Shown: positions 32,840 to 45,094 of the stretch, piece after piece
Numbering within the stretch: the first letter of the stretch is position 1
Layout of the letters: the number at the start of each line of letters is the position of its first letter
Origin: Buddleja alternifolia
Lineage: Eukaryota > Streptophyta > Magnoliopsida > Lamiales > Scrophulariaceae
Assembly (NCBI GenBank): GCA_019426215.1
Contig: CM033399.1
Location: 23,693,022 to 23,757,021, forward strand
DNA length: 64,000 nucleotides
Direction: 5' to 3'
Notes under the pieces: model-generated
Databases searched by the model: none
What the model was told of the DNA's origin: nothing
The model's input: the letters and a program-made list of their open reading frames with translations, nothing else
Program-made: the position numbers and the translations under genes

Positions 32840-35800
32840 AACTGCCCTTGAAATTCAGGTACCTAGAGCCAACACCGATACTTCAGTTTGGTACATCGAT
32901 AGTGGGTCGTCAAGGCACATGACTGGCTCAAAGGATCTCTTGATCAACTATTGTACAACCAACGGTCCTTAAGTTATATTCGGTGATAACTCCAAAGGTA
33001 AAACCAAAGGTATAGGTATCATGCATAGGGGGAACATCATGATCAGTGATGTATATTATGTTGAGGGTCTTAAGCATAATTTGTTGAGCATTAGTCAATT
33101 TTGTGATAAAGGCTTTGATGTTAAATTTTCAAGCGACTTCTGCTATGTCAACGACGCTAAGACTAAGTCTACTAAATTAAGAGGAAAAAGAACAAATAAT
33201 GTTTATTTAGTGGATTGGGATTCTACATTTGATAACAACCCCACATGCTTTGTTGCTAAAAGTCAAAATGAATTGGGTTGGTTATGGCATAGAAAAATGA
33301 ATCACCTCAACTTTAAGGCAATCTCTCTATTAATATCGCTAAATCTTGTAGAGGGATTACCTAAGGGCTCCGTTCAAAAGAATCGCTTATGTGATGCATG
33401 TCAAATGGGTACACAAGTTAAATCATCTTTTAAGAAGAAACCATGTCTATCTACTTCTAGAATTCTTGAACTATTGCATTTAGATTTGTTTGGTCCTATT
33501 CAAATCATGAGTGTTAGTGATAAAAAATACTCGCTAGTAATCGTTGATGATTTCTCTCGCTATACATGGGTAGAATTTCTAGCGACCAAAGATGAAACTA
33601 GTGTCAAGCTCACAGTGCTAATCCGTCAATTGCAAAATTCAAAAGATCTAAAAGTGACGAGAATTAGAAGCGATAGAGGAATTGAATTTACTAACCAATT
33701 TGTTGAGAAGTTTTGTACAGATTTTGGAATACTTCATGATTATTCTGTTCCTAGAACACCTCAACAAAATGGAGTTGCTGAGCGACGGAACAGAACGCTT
33801 AAAGAAGCCGCTAGGACAATGCTTGCAGAGTCTAAGCTGCCTCAAAGCTTTTGGGCCGAAGCCATCAGCACAGCTTGCTACACAGAACCGGTGTATGATC
33901 AACAAGCAACATGAGAAGACTCCATATGAGTTGTGGAAGGGACGTAAGCCTAACGTCTCATATTTTCATGTATTTGGTTCAAAATGTTTCATTCATAATA
34001 ATGGATCCCACAGCCTAAAGACTTTTGATCCTAAAGCGGATGAGGGAATCTTTCTAGGCTATGCCAAGAATGGAAAGAGTTTTCGCATCCTAAATAAGAT
34101 CAAATCTAAGGTTGAAGAATCCATTCATGTTGTGTTTGATGATGCTAACCAAGAACCGAGTAAGGTTAATCCTGATGATGTAGGAATGGAAGATCTTGCC
34201 CAACAAGCGTCACAAATTAATCTCAATGATGATAGTGATGATGACGCTGATGATGAGATCTTTGTGCCTATTCCTAAGGTTACTCGTGAGGTTACAAATG
34301 ATGACAAAGTCAGAATCGTTGATGATCATGAAGAGAATAATCATCAAGAGCAAACTGGAACTGTGAATGATGAAGCGACTGCGCCAGAGACAAATAGGGA
34401 TCAAGCGATTGATGACCAAGAGTCTCTCAACCCTTTCCAACCAGACCGTAAATGGCTTAGAGACCATCCACCAGAGCTAGTAATTGGAGATATGGAAACA
34501 CCTGTTAGAACTAGGTCAGCTACAATTAATGAGGCCATGTTCGCAAGTTTCTTATCTCAAATGGAACTAAAGAAAGTGGATGAAGCGCTCAGTGATTCAA
34601 GTTGGGTTGAAGCAATGCAAGAAGAGCTTAACCAATTTGAGAGAGGCAAGGTTTGGACGCTAGTACTAAGGCCAACTCATCAAGGAGTTATTGGGACTAG
34701 ATGGGTTTTTAGGAACAAGATGGATGAAGATGGCATTGTTATAAGAAACAAAGCCAGACTAGTCGCTCAGGGTTATTGTCAAGAAGAGGGTATTGATTTT
34801 GATGAGACATACGCCCCAGTAGCCCGTCTTGAAGCGATTCGTATGTTCCTAGCGTTTGCCGCATTCAACAAATTCACGGTGTACCAAATGGACGTGAAGA
34901 GTGCTTTCTTGAATGGTAAACTCCAAGAAGAAGTCTATGTGGAGCAACCTCCAGGATTCATCAATAACCATGGCAAAAGTATGGTCTATAAGCTAGATAA
35001 GGCACTCTATGGCCTTAAACAAGCACCAAGAGCATGGTATGACACTCTCTCTATCTTCCTTATAGGTAAAGGCTTTTCAAAAGGCAGCGTTGACACAACG
35101 TTATTTAAAATTACCCATAATGAAGATATTCTCTTAGTCCAAATTTGTGTTGATGATATTATATTTGGTTCTACAAATAAGCGATTGTGTGAGAAATTTT
35201 CGAAAATGATGCAAGATCAATTTGAAATGAGCATGATGGGTGAATTAACTTTCTTCTTAGGATTACAAGTTAAACAACTCCCTAATGGAATATTTATAAA
35301 CCAAGTTAAATATACAAAAGATATGATTAAGAAATTTGGTATGGAAAATGCATCATCTTCAAAAATTCCAATGAGACAAACGCTTAAGTTAGATAAAGAT
35401 GAAAGTGGGAAGAAAATTGATATCACTAACTATAGAGGTATCATTGGATCACTTCTTTATCTTACCGCTAGTAGACAGGATATTATGTTTTCGGTATGCA
35501 TGTGTGCACGCTTTCAATCTGATCCTAGAGAATCACACTTAAATGTTGCTAAGAGAATCCTTAAATACCTAAAAGGCACACAAAATATGGGCTTATGGTA
35601 TCCACGAGACTCTCCTTTTGAACTAATTGGCTATTCAGACGCAGATTTTGTAGGATGCAAAATAGATAGGAAAAGTACTAGTGGTACATGTCAATTTCTA
35701 GGTGATAGACTAGTTTCGTGGCATAGTAAGAAACAACAATCCATAGCGACTTCTACCGCTGAGGCAGAATATGTAGCCGCTGGGAGCTGTTGTGCGCAAA

Positions 35801-36093
35801 TTCTTTGGATGAGGCAACAACTTAGAGACTATGGAATTATCCTAGGTCCTACCCTAATCCATTGTGATAACCAAAGCGCTTTAGCTATGACCCAAAATCC
35901 TGTCCTTCATTCTAGAACTAAACACATTGACATTAGATACCATTTCTTGCGTGACCATGTTCAAAAGAAAGATATCTCCATACACTTCATTGGAACTGAC
36001 AAACAATTGGCAGATATCTTCACCAAAGCACTCAAAGAACAACGCTTTCTCACTTTGAGAAGTGAATTAGGTATGATTGATTTAAACGCTTAA
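32840..36093 (+). pseudogene. Copia D pol (protease, integrase, RT, RNase H)
   Basis: The protease motif WYIDSGSSRHM lies at about 32890. A stop near 32970 follows. The 33021-33914 frame has the GAG-pre-integrase zinc region (H..H, C..C around 33290-33400) and the integrase core, with Asp in LLHLDLFGP and VDDFSRYTW and the [14 protein letters not shown] signature. A one-base deletion near 33885 shifts the frame. 33682-36093 is then open. RT begins at about 34600, with [20 protein letters not shown] and the catalytic box VDDI at about 35147. RNase H follows with DADFVGC, STAEAEY and [16 protein letters not shown]. Only one stop and one shift break pol, so decay is mild. Confidence 0.93.
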
Positions 36094-36972
36094 ATCATAA
36101 AGCATCATATTTAAATAGGCATATAATTTAGGGGGAATCCACTTTATGTTTATGTCTAAAGCGTTTTGACAAAATTTGAAATAAGCCATCAATTTTAGGG
36201 GGAACTTTAAAATTATACTTATAACAATTTATAAGCGACTGTGATAAAAAATGATTTTAAAAAAAAATTATATGCATTAATCACTAGCGCTTATCTTTAT
36301 GCATGACGAAGTCAATCTCTAAATAAAATTGTCATTTATAAATTCAAGCGATTGACTTTATCAAAAACTTTACAAAATTAAATTTTGTTCTCCAAAAGTC
36401 TTAAGCGTTAAAGAAATTCCCACGATAACGCTAAGAAAATTATTTTAAAAATCATGCATAGTTTTCATCGATAAAAGGATAGCCTGTGGATAAGTATAAA
36501 AGATTAGATTTGATAACTACCTACACGTGTCTATCAAATCAAACTGACGGTTATTGACATTTATCTAAAATCGAGACAGTTCAGGTCTGTAGATTACGTG
36601 TCAGTGTACTATCATTGACGTGTATTTCACGTTGAAAATTTCAAATCTTTTCAAACATTTTTCAATTAATTTGGTAACTGCGGATCCCAAAATTTCGCTC
36701 TTTTTGGTAACTGATAAACTATTTTACCGCACTTTTTGCATCCGTATTTTCCTAAAATGTATCAGATTTGACTCCTTTCAAAATTCAAACTCTTTGACTG
36801 TCCACGTGTCAACATCGTAGCCATTGAAAAGTTAATTTTTGCCTCTATTTTAACTCTTCAAGGTCTTTACAGTCAGATTTTATCACTCTCACAAATACTC
36901 TCTACTATAAAAAACTTCATCTTTCTCAAGTCAAATACTTCTCTCTCTCAAAAAGCTTTTAAACTTTCAGCA
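36094..36972 (+). other. Copia D spacer between pol and the env-like gene
   Basis: Non-coding. It begins with two phrases containing TTTAGGGGGAA (about 36128 and 36194) that look like internal polypurine tracts. CTCTCACAAATACTCTCTACTATAAAAAAC at about 36886-36915 resembles a TATA-containing promoter or leader just before the env-like ATG at 36973. Confidence 0.5.
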
Positions 36973-38231
36973 ATGGCACCCAAAGTTTCAAAATCCAAGT
37001 CTGCTACCGGAAAAACTTCCCGTGCTGAAAAACCAGTCACTGTTAACGCCGGATTTCTGGTTAACTGAGACTATCTGTTTGATAACCAGAACTTTCCTCT
37101 TGGAACGATTCTTCCACTCGTTCAAAAATCTGGTTTGAGAGATATGATCACTACTATTTTCAACTTCTTTGAAGATGAATCTCTTCACTTTTTCAACAAT
37201 GCCCAGATTTCTGAAGACGGAAATTCCATATCCTGCGTCTTCCCTTTCGCTAAAGAAACTTTTGTTCTTATCCCTTCCTTGATTTCTTCATTGTTGGTTC
37301 TACCCAATGATGGCTCTGAGGTGGAACACGTCAATCTCGGAGATGCTACAAAAGTCTGGGAATTGGTCAAGAAAGAAGATGTTGTTACTGCATATTAGCC
37401 GAACTTCAAGAAGAACGACATGAAGGGAGAATATGTTATTCTCGCGGATATATGCTCAAAGATGATCGAATGCAGGAAAGGGACATTCGATAAAGTTACA
37501 AACATACAGTACAAGGCAGTGTATCTCTACGTTAAAGGTAAATTGGTCTCTCTACGTTTTCAATCGCTTCAAGGCAGTGATGGCCAAGTCGATGAATCCC
37601 AAGCCTTATGGGATTGTGCTAAGTCGTATTCTTAGCGCTTATGGTTATACAAACTCTTCTGGCAAGAAGATTCCAGCGACAAAATTCTACGGAAAGAAAA
37701 TGATCCGTGAGCTGCAAAAGCCAAGGAAGATAGGTGGTGCAGCTGTTCCAAAAGAAGAGCGTGAGCGACTTCGTGCTTTAGGAGTTGTTCGTAGTGATGA
37801 TGAAGATCTAGCGTCTTCCTCTTCATCATCATCCTCTTCACCCGAAGAAGAAGTGGTGGTCAAGCGACCTAAGAGAAAGATAGCTCTCAAAGTCGCTGAG
37901 CCATCCAAGCCAGCAAAGAAACAGAAGCCTGAATCCAAGAAGAAGAAGCCGGAGCCCAAAAAGAAGCAAAAGATCCCTTCTCCCTCTCCTAAATCTCCAT
38001 CGCCTCCTCCAGAGTTTATCTTTTCCGTTCCCGAGGAAGAGGAAGTAATAGAAGAAGAAGTACCGCTTGCACGAAGACGTACTCCTCTTTCTACTCCCGC
38101 AGCCTCCTCTAGCGCTTCAGCGAAACCAACGCTTAGAGAGTCAGTGAGCGTTCCTCTCTCTGACGTTGTTCCAAAAATTAGCTCAGATCCTCAAACCGCT
38201 ACTCAATCTGAGAGGCTTTCTAGTGTTCAGG

Positions 38232-38312
38232 GTAAGTATTTGCTAAGCAAATTAGTATATCCTTTCCTCGTTAGTTTCTAAGTCTCTAACACTAAGATAA
38301 AAACTCTTTCAG
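38232..38312 (+). other. Predicted spliceosomal intron 1 of the env-like gene
   Basis: GTAAGTATTT at the 5' end, CTCTTTCAG at the 3' end, 81 bp, phase 1. Unspliced, the frame ends at 38279-38281. Spliced, it continues for 60 codons to the next intron. Confidence 0.75.
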
Positions 38313-38492
38313 CACAATGTGAAGCAGATATTCAATATGTTCTCAACACCCTTGAAGAATTAGATATTCCCATTCGTGCTGATCCTATAACTTCTTTTCT
38401 CGACTTAGATCCAGAAGAAGTTGTTCCAGAGCTTGAGGAACCTGTCCAAGAAACAGATCAAGCGACTGAAATAGTCGATAATATTCCTCAAG

Positions 38493-38569
38493 GTAAGCGA
38501 TTTAGTCTTTTCTAACTTTCTACTTAGTGGAAATTTTGCTTGCTTTTCTCAATCACTTACATGTATCAG
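38493..38569 (+). other. Predicted spliceosomal intron 2 of the env-like gene
   Basis: GTAAGCGATT at the 5' end, ATGTATCAG at the 3' end, 77 bp, phase 1. It contains a stop in the exon 2 frame and rejoins the long frame 38572-40008. Confidence 0.75.
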
Positions 38570-41252
38570 CTCAAGATGTACCTCCAGAGGCACCAATCGC
38601 TGATGCCCCTCTTTCATCCGAGATTCTAGTTGAAGTGGATGTGGATATGGCAACTGTTGTGGATATCGCTAAGAAAGCATCTCAAGCCCTTCTTGACGCT
38701 GAAACCTCATCAGCCAGTGAAGCTACTTCAAACACTGAGCGGTCGATAGAAGTGGCCCCCATACCAACAGAAGCGATTGCTATTATTCCTATGCCAACGG
38801 GACCTCCTCCTCGTGTCATCAATTTCTTCCCACGCGGATATACTTCAGATGTTGAATTTTATTATGCCGCCAGAGAACGAGACAATCAAACGCGTGTCGA
38901 GTTGGAAATACAATTTCAAACAACTCTCCATCGGCCCGATATGTCCAACTCTCTCAAGTTTGAAATCTTCGAGCGTATTTCCAATCTAGGACTATATAAC
39001 TTGGAGCGTTTTCAATCAAGCTTTGAGTATATTCGTCGTCCAGTTTTCAACAGAGCTGACTTTGATCTTCAGCGTTTCAATTCAAACGGTCTCTCGGATG
39101 AGTCCCTTTATCCTCAGCGTCAAAACAAGATTTTTTTCAAGAACCCCCACATGGGTGATTGGAACAAAGATCCAGATGAAGAAGATCTCAACAAGATAGG
39201 CTATTCGGCCCTCCCCTCCGTTGTCAAGTCTCCCCCGAACTCTCTCTCTCTTAATCCACTTAAGTTATGGAAAGGTAAAGGACCGCTTGTTGCAGAGCGC
39301 CCAAATCCGGTCAACTCGTGGATAGAAGATGAGGCTCGTGAATATCTAGCCAGATTATGGGCTGACGACTATGATGAAGAGACGAAACATTTTGAGAAGT
39401 TCCTTGCTGCTAACAAAGAGCAAAAGAAAGCGGACAAACTTGGAAAACGTTGGATGATGAATACAGCCAGGTGGGCTGAAGAATTTGTTCTTCACTTTTA
39501 CACCATCGACGAACTGATCAGATATCCATTTTTGTTCGAATTCGGAATAGAGTACAGACGCCGAGATTATGCAACCTTTTTGCTTCAACAGCATCAGATT
39601 ATTGCAGGGAATGTTAGCGCTTTACCACGATATAGACAACCAATCGAAAGCTACATTCGCCAGCAACTTGCCTTATACAGCCAAGGTGGATGCTACATTT
39701 TGCATCCTCGTGCCGGGTTTGTTCAACGAGTCTTTCCTGACCTAAATGAAGACGCTTCATCAAGTAAACGACCTCTTCTTCCAGGCCAGAGTCATATTCG
39801 TGTGGATGTTTCAAATGAACACGCTGAGTTCACTGAGTTCCACAGAGCAATGAGAGCGGTGTTTGAAAATGCCCAAGCGCTGGACATCAGTTTCAATCAC
39901 TTTTCCGGGTGCTACAATTTCCGAGGATATACTCTTCACCCCGTGCTCTTTAGTGAATCAAATATTCAAGTGGCCAAGATAATCTCGCTAATTAGGCGAG
40001 TGGACTAAGAAGCAGCTCAAGCGCTCATGCCTTTGATTTTGGGCTTCTTCAACTGTTATACTTCAGGGATTGCTTTACCAGAAGGTGTGCAACTTGCACT
40101 AAGTACCGAAGAGCGCGAAGACGCTATATTCTTTATCCCTCAATCTAGCCTGATCAGTCCAAGGCATGTGATGGAAGCCGTTGGCCCCCTCTGGGTCATT
40201 GGTCTTAGAGAACCTTCTCCCTCCATCCAAATTATAGAAGAGGAAAATGCTCCTACTGAGGATGACGCTCAACTTCTAGATCCCTCTAGCGCCCCAGTGG
40301 TCGAGCCCCCAGCGATTGCAGATCCTATCATGGATCGAGCGATTGAAAAAGTGCACGCTGAAATTGCTCAAGTGCCTGAAGAACCTTTTATCAGAGATAA
40401 ATCCAAAGGTAAGGCTGTAGTTTCAAAATCTTACGGACTTCTCCCATCCCAGAGGGTCCTTCTTTCGATTCAGATTCTGAGAGCGATTCAGAAACCAGAG
40501 ACTTCAGACAGGCAGTCCGGAACTCGCTTACTAACATTGAGGGTTCCTGCTCCAAGATCTTTGAGGCTGCTGATAGACATATCCGCATAGTGTCGGATAC
40601 GCGGAGTCGTGATATTGGAAACGCTGCAAATAAAAGCACTATTGCTATCATGCAAAGCATATCACCCCTTATCGCTGAGCTCTCATCTGAATTCAACCGT
40701 CACTTAGCTCAGAGTGCCTTGGCCGATACTGAAAGACACGCTTCATCCGATGCCGTCGCTCAGAGTGTCGCTCAACAAGTTGCTCTTCTCGTCGAAGAAG
40801 TTAGACTCTTGCGCCGAGATGTCGTTGAACTCAAGACCTCCCTTGATAATGTCAAGAAGGGGGAAGATAAAGAAAAGTCCAAAGCGATTTCCAAGACAGA
40901 TAATAAACAGTGGCATTCATTGTTCGAAGAATTAGTAAGCATTAAGAAAATGCTATCCAAGAAAAGAAAGCCAAGGTATTATCTCGGAAAGTACGCGCTT
41001 CCAGAATTGGACCCCGAGTTCTTAGAAAGTATGGGATTTCCTGCCTATGCCGGACCGATACAACGACCTATCAATTGGAGACCATCAAATGATAGACAAA
41101 GAGATATCTATCATGACTTAATTCGTGAACTTGGTATTCCACCAAGGGACTGGACGGAAAGGTTGTTAGAACTAAATGAAAGCGCCAGACTTCGTAGGCA
41201 TGATTATGATGAAGTTCAACATACGACAATGATCGTCTCTTGTTGGACTTAG

Positions 41253-41549
41253 CATTAGAAGTTCTACAAGGCGAAGAAAGAGCGAAGCGACAGAAAAAGT
41301 GATTGGTTTCCTTTTATGTTTTATCCTTTTTATTTATGGTTTTCCTTCAGTGTAAAACATGTATGCTTTAAATTCTTTCAATGAATGAATGTTTTAATGG
41401 TGAAACATCTTGTTGAAGCTAATCTAACTTTAGCTAACTTTACTAACTTTTCAAACGCTAACTTATATTCCTTTGGGCCTTTTCTTTTAAGTAACTCTTA
41501 AATTATAAAAGAGTTATAAGAGTCTTGACATCATCAAAAAGGGGAAAAT
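41253..41549 (+). other. Copia D 3' untranslated region and polypurine tract
   Basis: No coding. Ends in AAAAAGGGGAAAA directly before the 3' LTR, the expected plus-strand primer. Confidence 0.8.
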
Positions 41550-43054
41550 TGTTAGGAAATTTCATGTTAGATGTTTTGATGATGACAAGATAGAATTTGA
41601 TGTTAGACCCCAAAAATACAATGTAAGTTTCCGCTTTTCATAGAATGATGTATAAGCATTTGAAAGTTGTAATTTATTATAGGCTTGTAATTTTTATCTT
41701 TGTAGAATTTAGACTAAGTCTTAGTGACTGAATCGCTAGTAGAATTCTAGGTGAGTCTATTAGAGAAGAAGTTGAAGACCAGCGTCTGAAGTCAACCGGA
41801 GATAAAGATTTTCTTTTTAGCGTCTGTCAAACGCTAAAAGATCTCATTTCAGGATTTATAGATCAAGCGCTCGAAATCCCTCAAGCAACTTATGTCAGAA
41901 TCACCTGAAATAAATCCTCAAGTCATGAAGGACTTAAATGCAATCATTCAACGGACATTTATTTCCAACGGGAATTAAATTCGAAATGCAATAAATGCCT
42001 GATAAGAGCATTAATTGTGATAAACTAATCTGACTTGTGGACAAGCCACCTTTTGACCAAACTGTCAGAAGATTCAGAATTTCAGCTGCTCCCGTTCAAT
42101 CGGCTTCAGCGAACTTTCAAGAATGTCAGAGAAAAGGTATACTCACGCGCCCCGTGAGAGGCACGCTTCTACATGTGTCCAACGGACAGATCCCAAGAAA
42201 TTGCCTATAAATACCTTACCCCAGCAAACCCTATAAAGAGACATATGCAAATTTTACAAGAGACAATTATGTACAGACACAAGAAAAACTTGCTGAGAAA
42301 AAGCTTAGAAACTCCATAGCCAAATCTTTCAAGCTTTTTATCTACATTCCAGACAGTCACAAATATCTCAAACATCTTCCAAAGAAGAAATTCAAATTCC
42401 AACTGAGATATTCCAAGTTGTTTGATCTTTTCAAAAACAAACAAAACTCTAGTGACAAACCTCAACCTTTCATCTGAGTGAGAAAAGTTGTTGAACCCTT
42501 TCAGACAGTATTTCTGAGTGAGAGAAGCTTGAAGAAGACGATCTTCATTGGTGCTGAAGTCTGTGTGATCAAGGAGCCCAAGATCATTTTCACCCTTTAC
42601 TATCGTGTAGAAGATTTTGTGTGACTCTTCGAAAATCATTCTAGTAAATTCCTCCAAGTGAAAAAGGAGAAGAAGGACGTAACTGGGAATACACCACCCA
42701 GTGAACCTTATATATCTTGTGTCATTTACCTTATTTGTCTTATTATTATTATTACATCATTTATCTTTGAAAGAGACAAGTTAAAGTGCAAAGCGATTAA
42801 ATTAACTAAAAGAACGCTAAAACTCATTTTCGCTGTGCTAACCCTGATTAAGCGATCTAAGCGTTGCTCTACTTTGGTAAACTTCTAAAATCACTAAGTC
42901 TAAGTTAACTTTCCTGAAGCGTCTGACCCAAGCGCTTAGTTATCTAATGAGTTCAAACCTTTAAAGTGATACGAAATTTTTGAAGTCGAAAAAGACTTTA
43001 GGGTCTATTCAACCCCCCCTTCTAGACCCTTTCGTATGCCACTTGGGACCACCA
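41550..43054 (+). repeat. Copia D 3' LTR
   Basis: Matches the 5' LTR from TGTTAGG to GGGACCACCA. Small substitutions and a shorter poly-C tract are seen. Followed by GTAGT. Confidence 0.92.
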
Positions 43055-43157
43055 GTAGTTGGGTTCAGTTTAAAATTTTTATGGACCACAAGACCGCATC
43101 CGATCATATTATATATATATATATAGTACATATATATTACTTTTCTGTGTGAATATA

Positions 43158-45094
43158 TGACACGCTAAAAGCTAACGTGCTATGATAGCAAGTGCACTAG
43201 TCGTGTGTAGTAATAAGTGTGGACGAAAAGTCCGGGTTGTCGAACCACAAGGACTTGAATTCTAGTTTAAGGTTTTATAACAACAAAGATCAATACAATA
43301 AAAGTAAAATGAGTGTGAAACGCGTAAGATAAGAACAAGGTTGCACAAGTGATTTAAAACAAAATATAAAGGGAGACTAAGGCACATGCTAGGTTCAAAT
43401 TGATCAATTATACTTATAAAAATTCTCGTTGAAGTATTACGCTTATATTGTTATGGTGAGAGCTCCGAGGGTAGAGAATAACCGATGTCTCGCGTATAAA
43501 CTCCTATGCTTAGATCTTGATTTCCCAAATATTCCTATCCGGAAATCTAACCACTAAACATGCATTAACGTACTAGAGTTCACTCGATTTGAATCGAACA
43601 ACTTCACCCGAGAATCTTTACCTATGTCTAGGGCAATTCCTCATTAGTTGCGGGTCATGATGTGAATTTCTTGCACCCTAAGTCAATTTTCTCCCAAAAT
43701 ATTCACCTAGGCATAAGATTCTAACATATAGTTATCAAGTATATGCAAGATAAGTAAAAACACAAATTCACATCACATAACAATATAAGAATAACCTCAA
43801 CAATCATCTATTATAAGTATATATCACAATTTGACCTTACATGGCCTTAGTCTTATGAAATTAGTTCATAATAGACAGTATGAAAAACAATAATGAGTAA
43901 ATACACATATTCATAGACATGAATGGAAATGAAAAGGCTATAAAAACTCCCTCTAATTGAATGATGATGGATCTTGAAGTTGAGCCTTCAATCCCCAAGC
44001 TCTTTTCCTTCCTCTAGTTTTCCCCTCCAAGAGTGATGAAGAATGGTGATGAATGGTGGAGAAATCAGATTAGGGGCTGCCCCCCTCTCCTCCAAGAATC
44101 TGAAATTGATAGTGAATGATGAAGAGTATGGGTTCCCCCTCCTTTTATAGCCAAAATTCCACTAAAGTATGCATTAAGAATTCCCATTAAAGTTCCCCAA
44201 TGAGAATTCCACCTAAGGTGATGCTTAAAGTTTGGCTTTTAAGATTCCAACCAGCTAAAAAATGCTAAACTTTCGGCCCTTAAGAATTCCACCAAGCATA
44301 ACCATGTGAAAACTTCAACAAAACACATGCATGGAGACATTTTCTTGCTTTCCAGCGCAGTCTTAGTATTTTCCTCATAAACTTCTCCACAGATCTCCAA
44401 CTTGAATGATTCAAGTCCCCATGTTCAGATAAAACATAGATCTACAACTTTCCAGAAGGATATTTCGTCCAATTCAGTCGCTAAGTATACATAAATTACG
44501 TTTCAATATGGAGGTTGTTTCTGATTTGGCACCCATAAAGTAAATCCACCAAGAAACACACTTATGACAACCCCTCAACACATGTGCTGAATAATGGCCA
44601 AAAGTGATTCTTACCCATCATATAATGCTGGAATTTAGGCTGAAAAGGAGTAACATTCGGACTATCCATGACTAGGCATGACTAGGGGGCGTTGGAGCGT
44701 ATCCTGGCACATGTACTTCTCTGTTCGGCGCAACAATCGTATTTCCTTCACAATTATCTCTATAGACCTCCGATTTGGATGTTTCAAGTTCCCATTTGAA
44801 GCTAAGACATACATCTAAAACTTTGTAGAAGGAAACTTTGTCTAAGTCGGTCTCGAAATGTACGGAATTATCGCTCGAATGTGATAGGAGATGCATAAAC
44901 CGCCTAGGTGTTGAAAAACATGCTTGAACTTATTTTGTACATCGTTTTTCTTCCCTTTTCTTCATGTATTCTCATTTATTACCTGTATTCACTTAACACA
45001 CCTATTAAATGCAATTGTGACATGATTTAAGCAATAAGTGAATCCAAATCATAAGAATTACGGTCTTAAAAACACGTAAAAACACCTTTTATCA
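43158..45094 (-). repeat. Element B 3' LTR
   Basis: TGACACGCTAAAAGC..TTTTATCA. Shares with the LTR of element A a first 100 bp pattern around CTAGTCGTGTGTAGTA and GGACTTG, but little beyond. The minus-strand frame 44672-44896 lies in the LTR and is not a gene. Confidence 0.93.

Larger units (their letters stand above)
36973..41252 (+). pseudogene. Copia D env-like gene with two apparent introns
   Basis: Starts MAPKVSKSKSATGKTSR at 36973. Stops at 37066 (TGA) and 37396 (TAG) and a frameshift near 37570 break the first part. The frame from 37577 carries a Ser-rich acidic run, Lys/Pro-rich basic runs (nuclear-signal-like) and a Pro-rich part. At 38232-38312 and 38493-38569 there are GTAAG..CAG introns that restore one frame with three exons; both split a codon after its first base, and exon 2 (60 codons) is open. 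Exon 3 runs to a TAA at 40006, continues in frame from 40009, shifts near 40430 and ends at 41252. A coiled-coil-like region lies around 40690-40960. I see no clear signal peptide or membrane segment, so a true envelope role is unproven. Confidence 0.75.
28978..43054 (+). mobile_element. SIRE/Maximus-like Copia retrotransposon D, 14.1 kb
   Basis: Complete element: 5' LTR 28978-30488, tRNA-Met PBS at 30491, gag, pol (protease-integrase-RT-RNase H, the Copia order), a long downstream env-like gene, polypurine tract (AAAAAGGGGAAAA, about 41537-41549) and 3' LTR 41550-43054. A perfect 5-bp duplication GTAGT flanks it (28973-28977, 43055-43059). Size, PBS, order of domains and the extra gene after pol fit the SIRE/Maximus lineage. 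Stops and frameshifts in gag, pol and the extra gene make it non-autonomous today. Confidence 0.93.
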
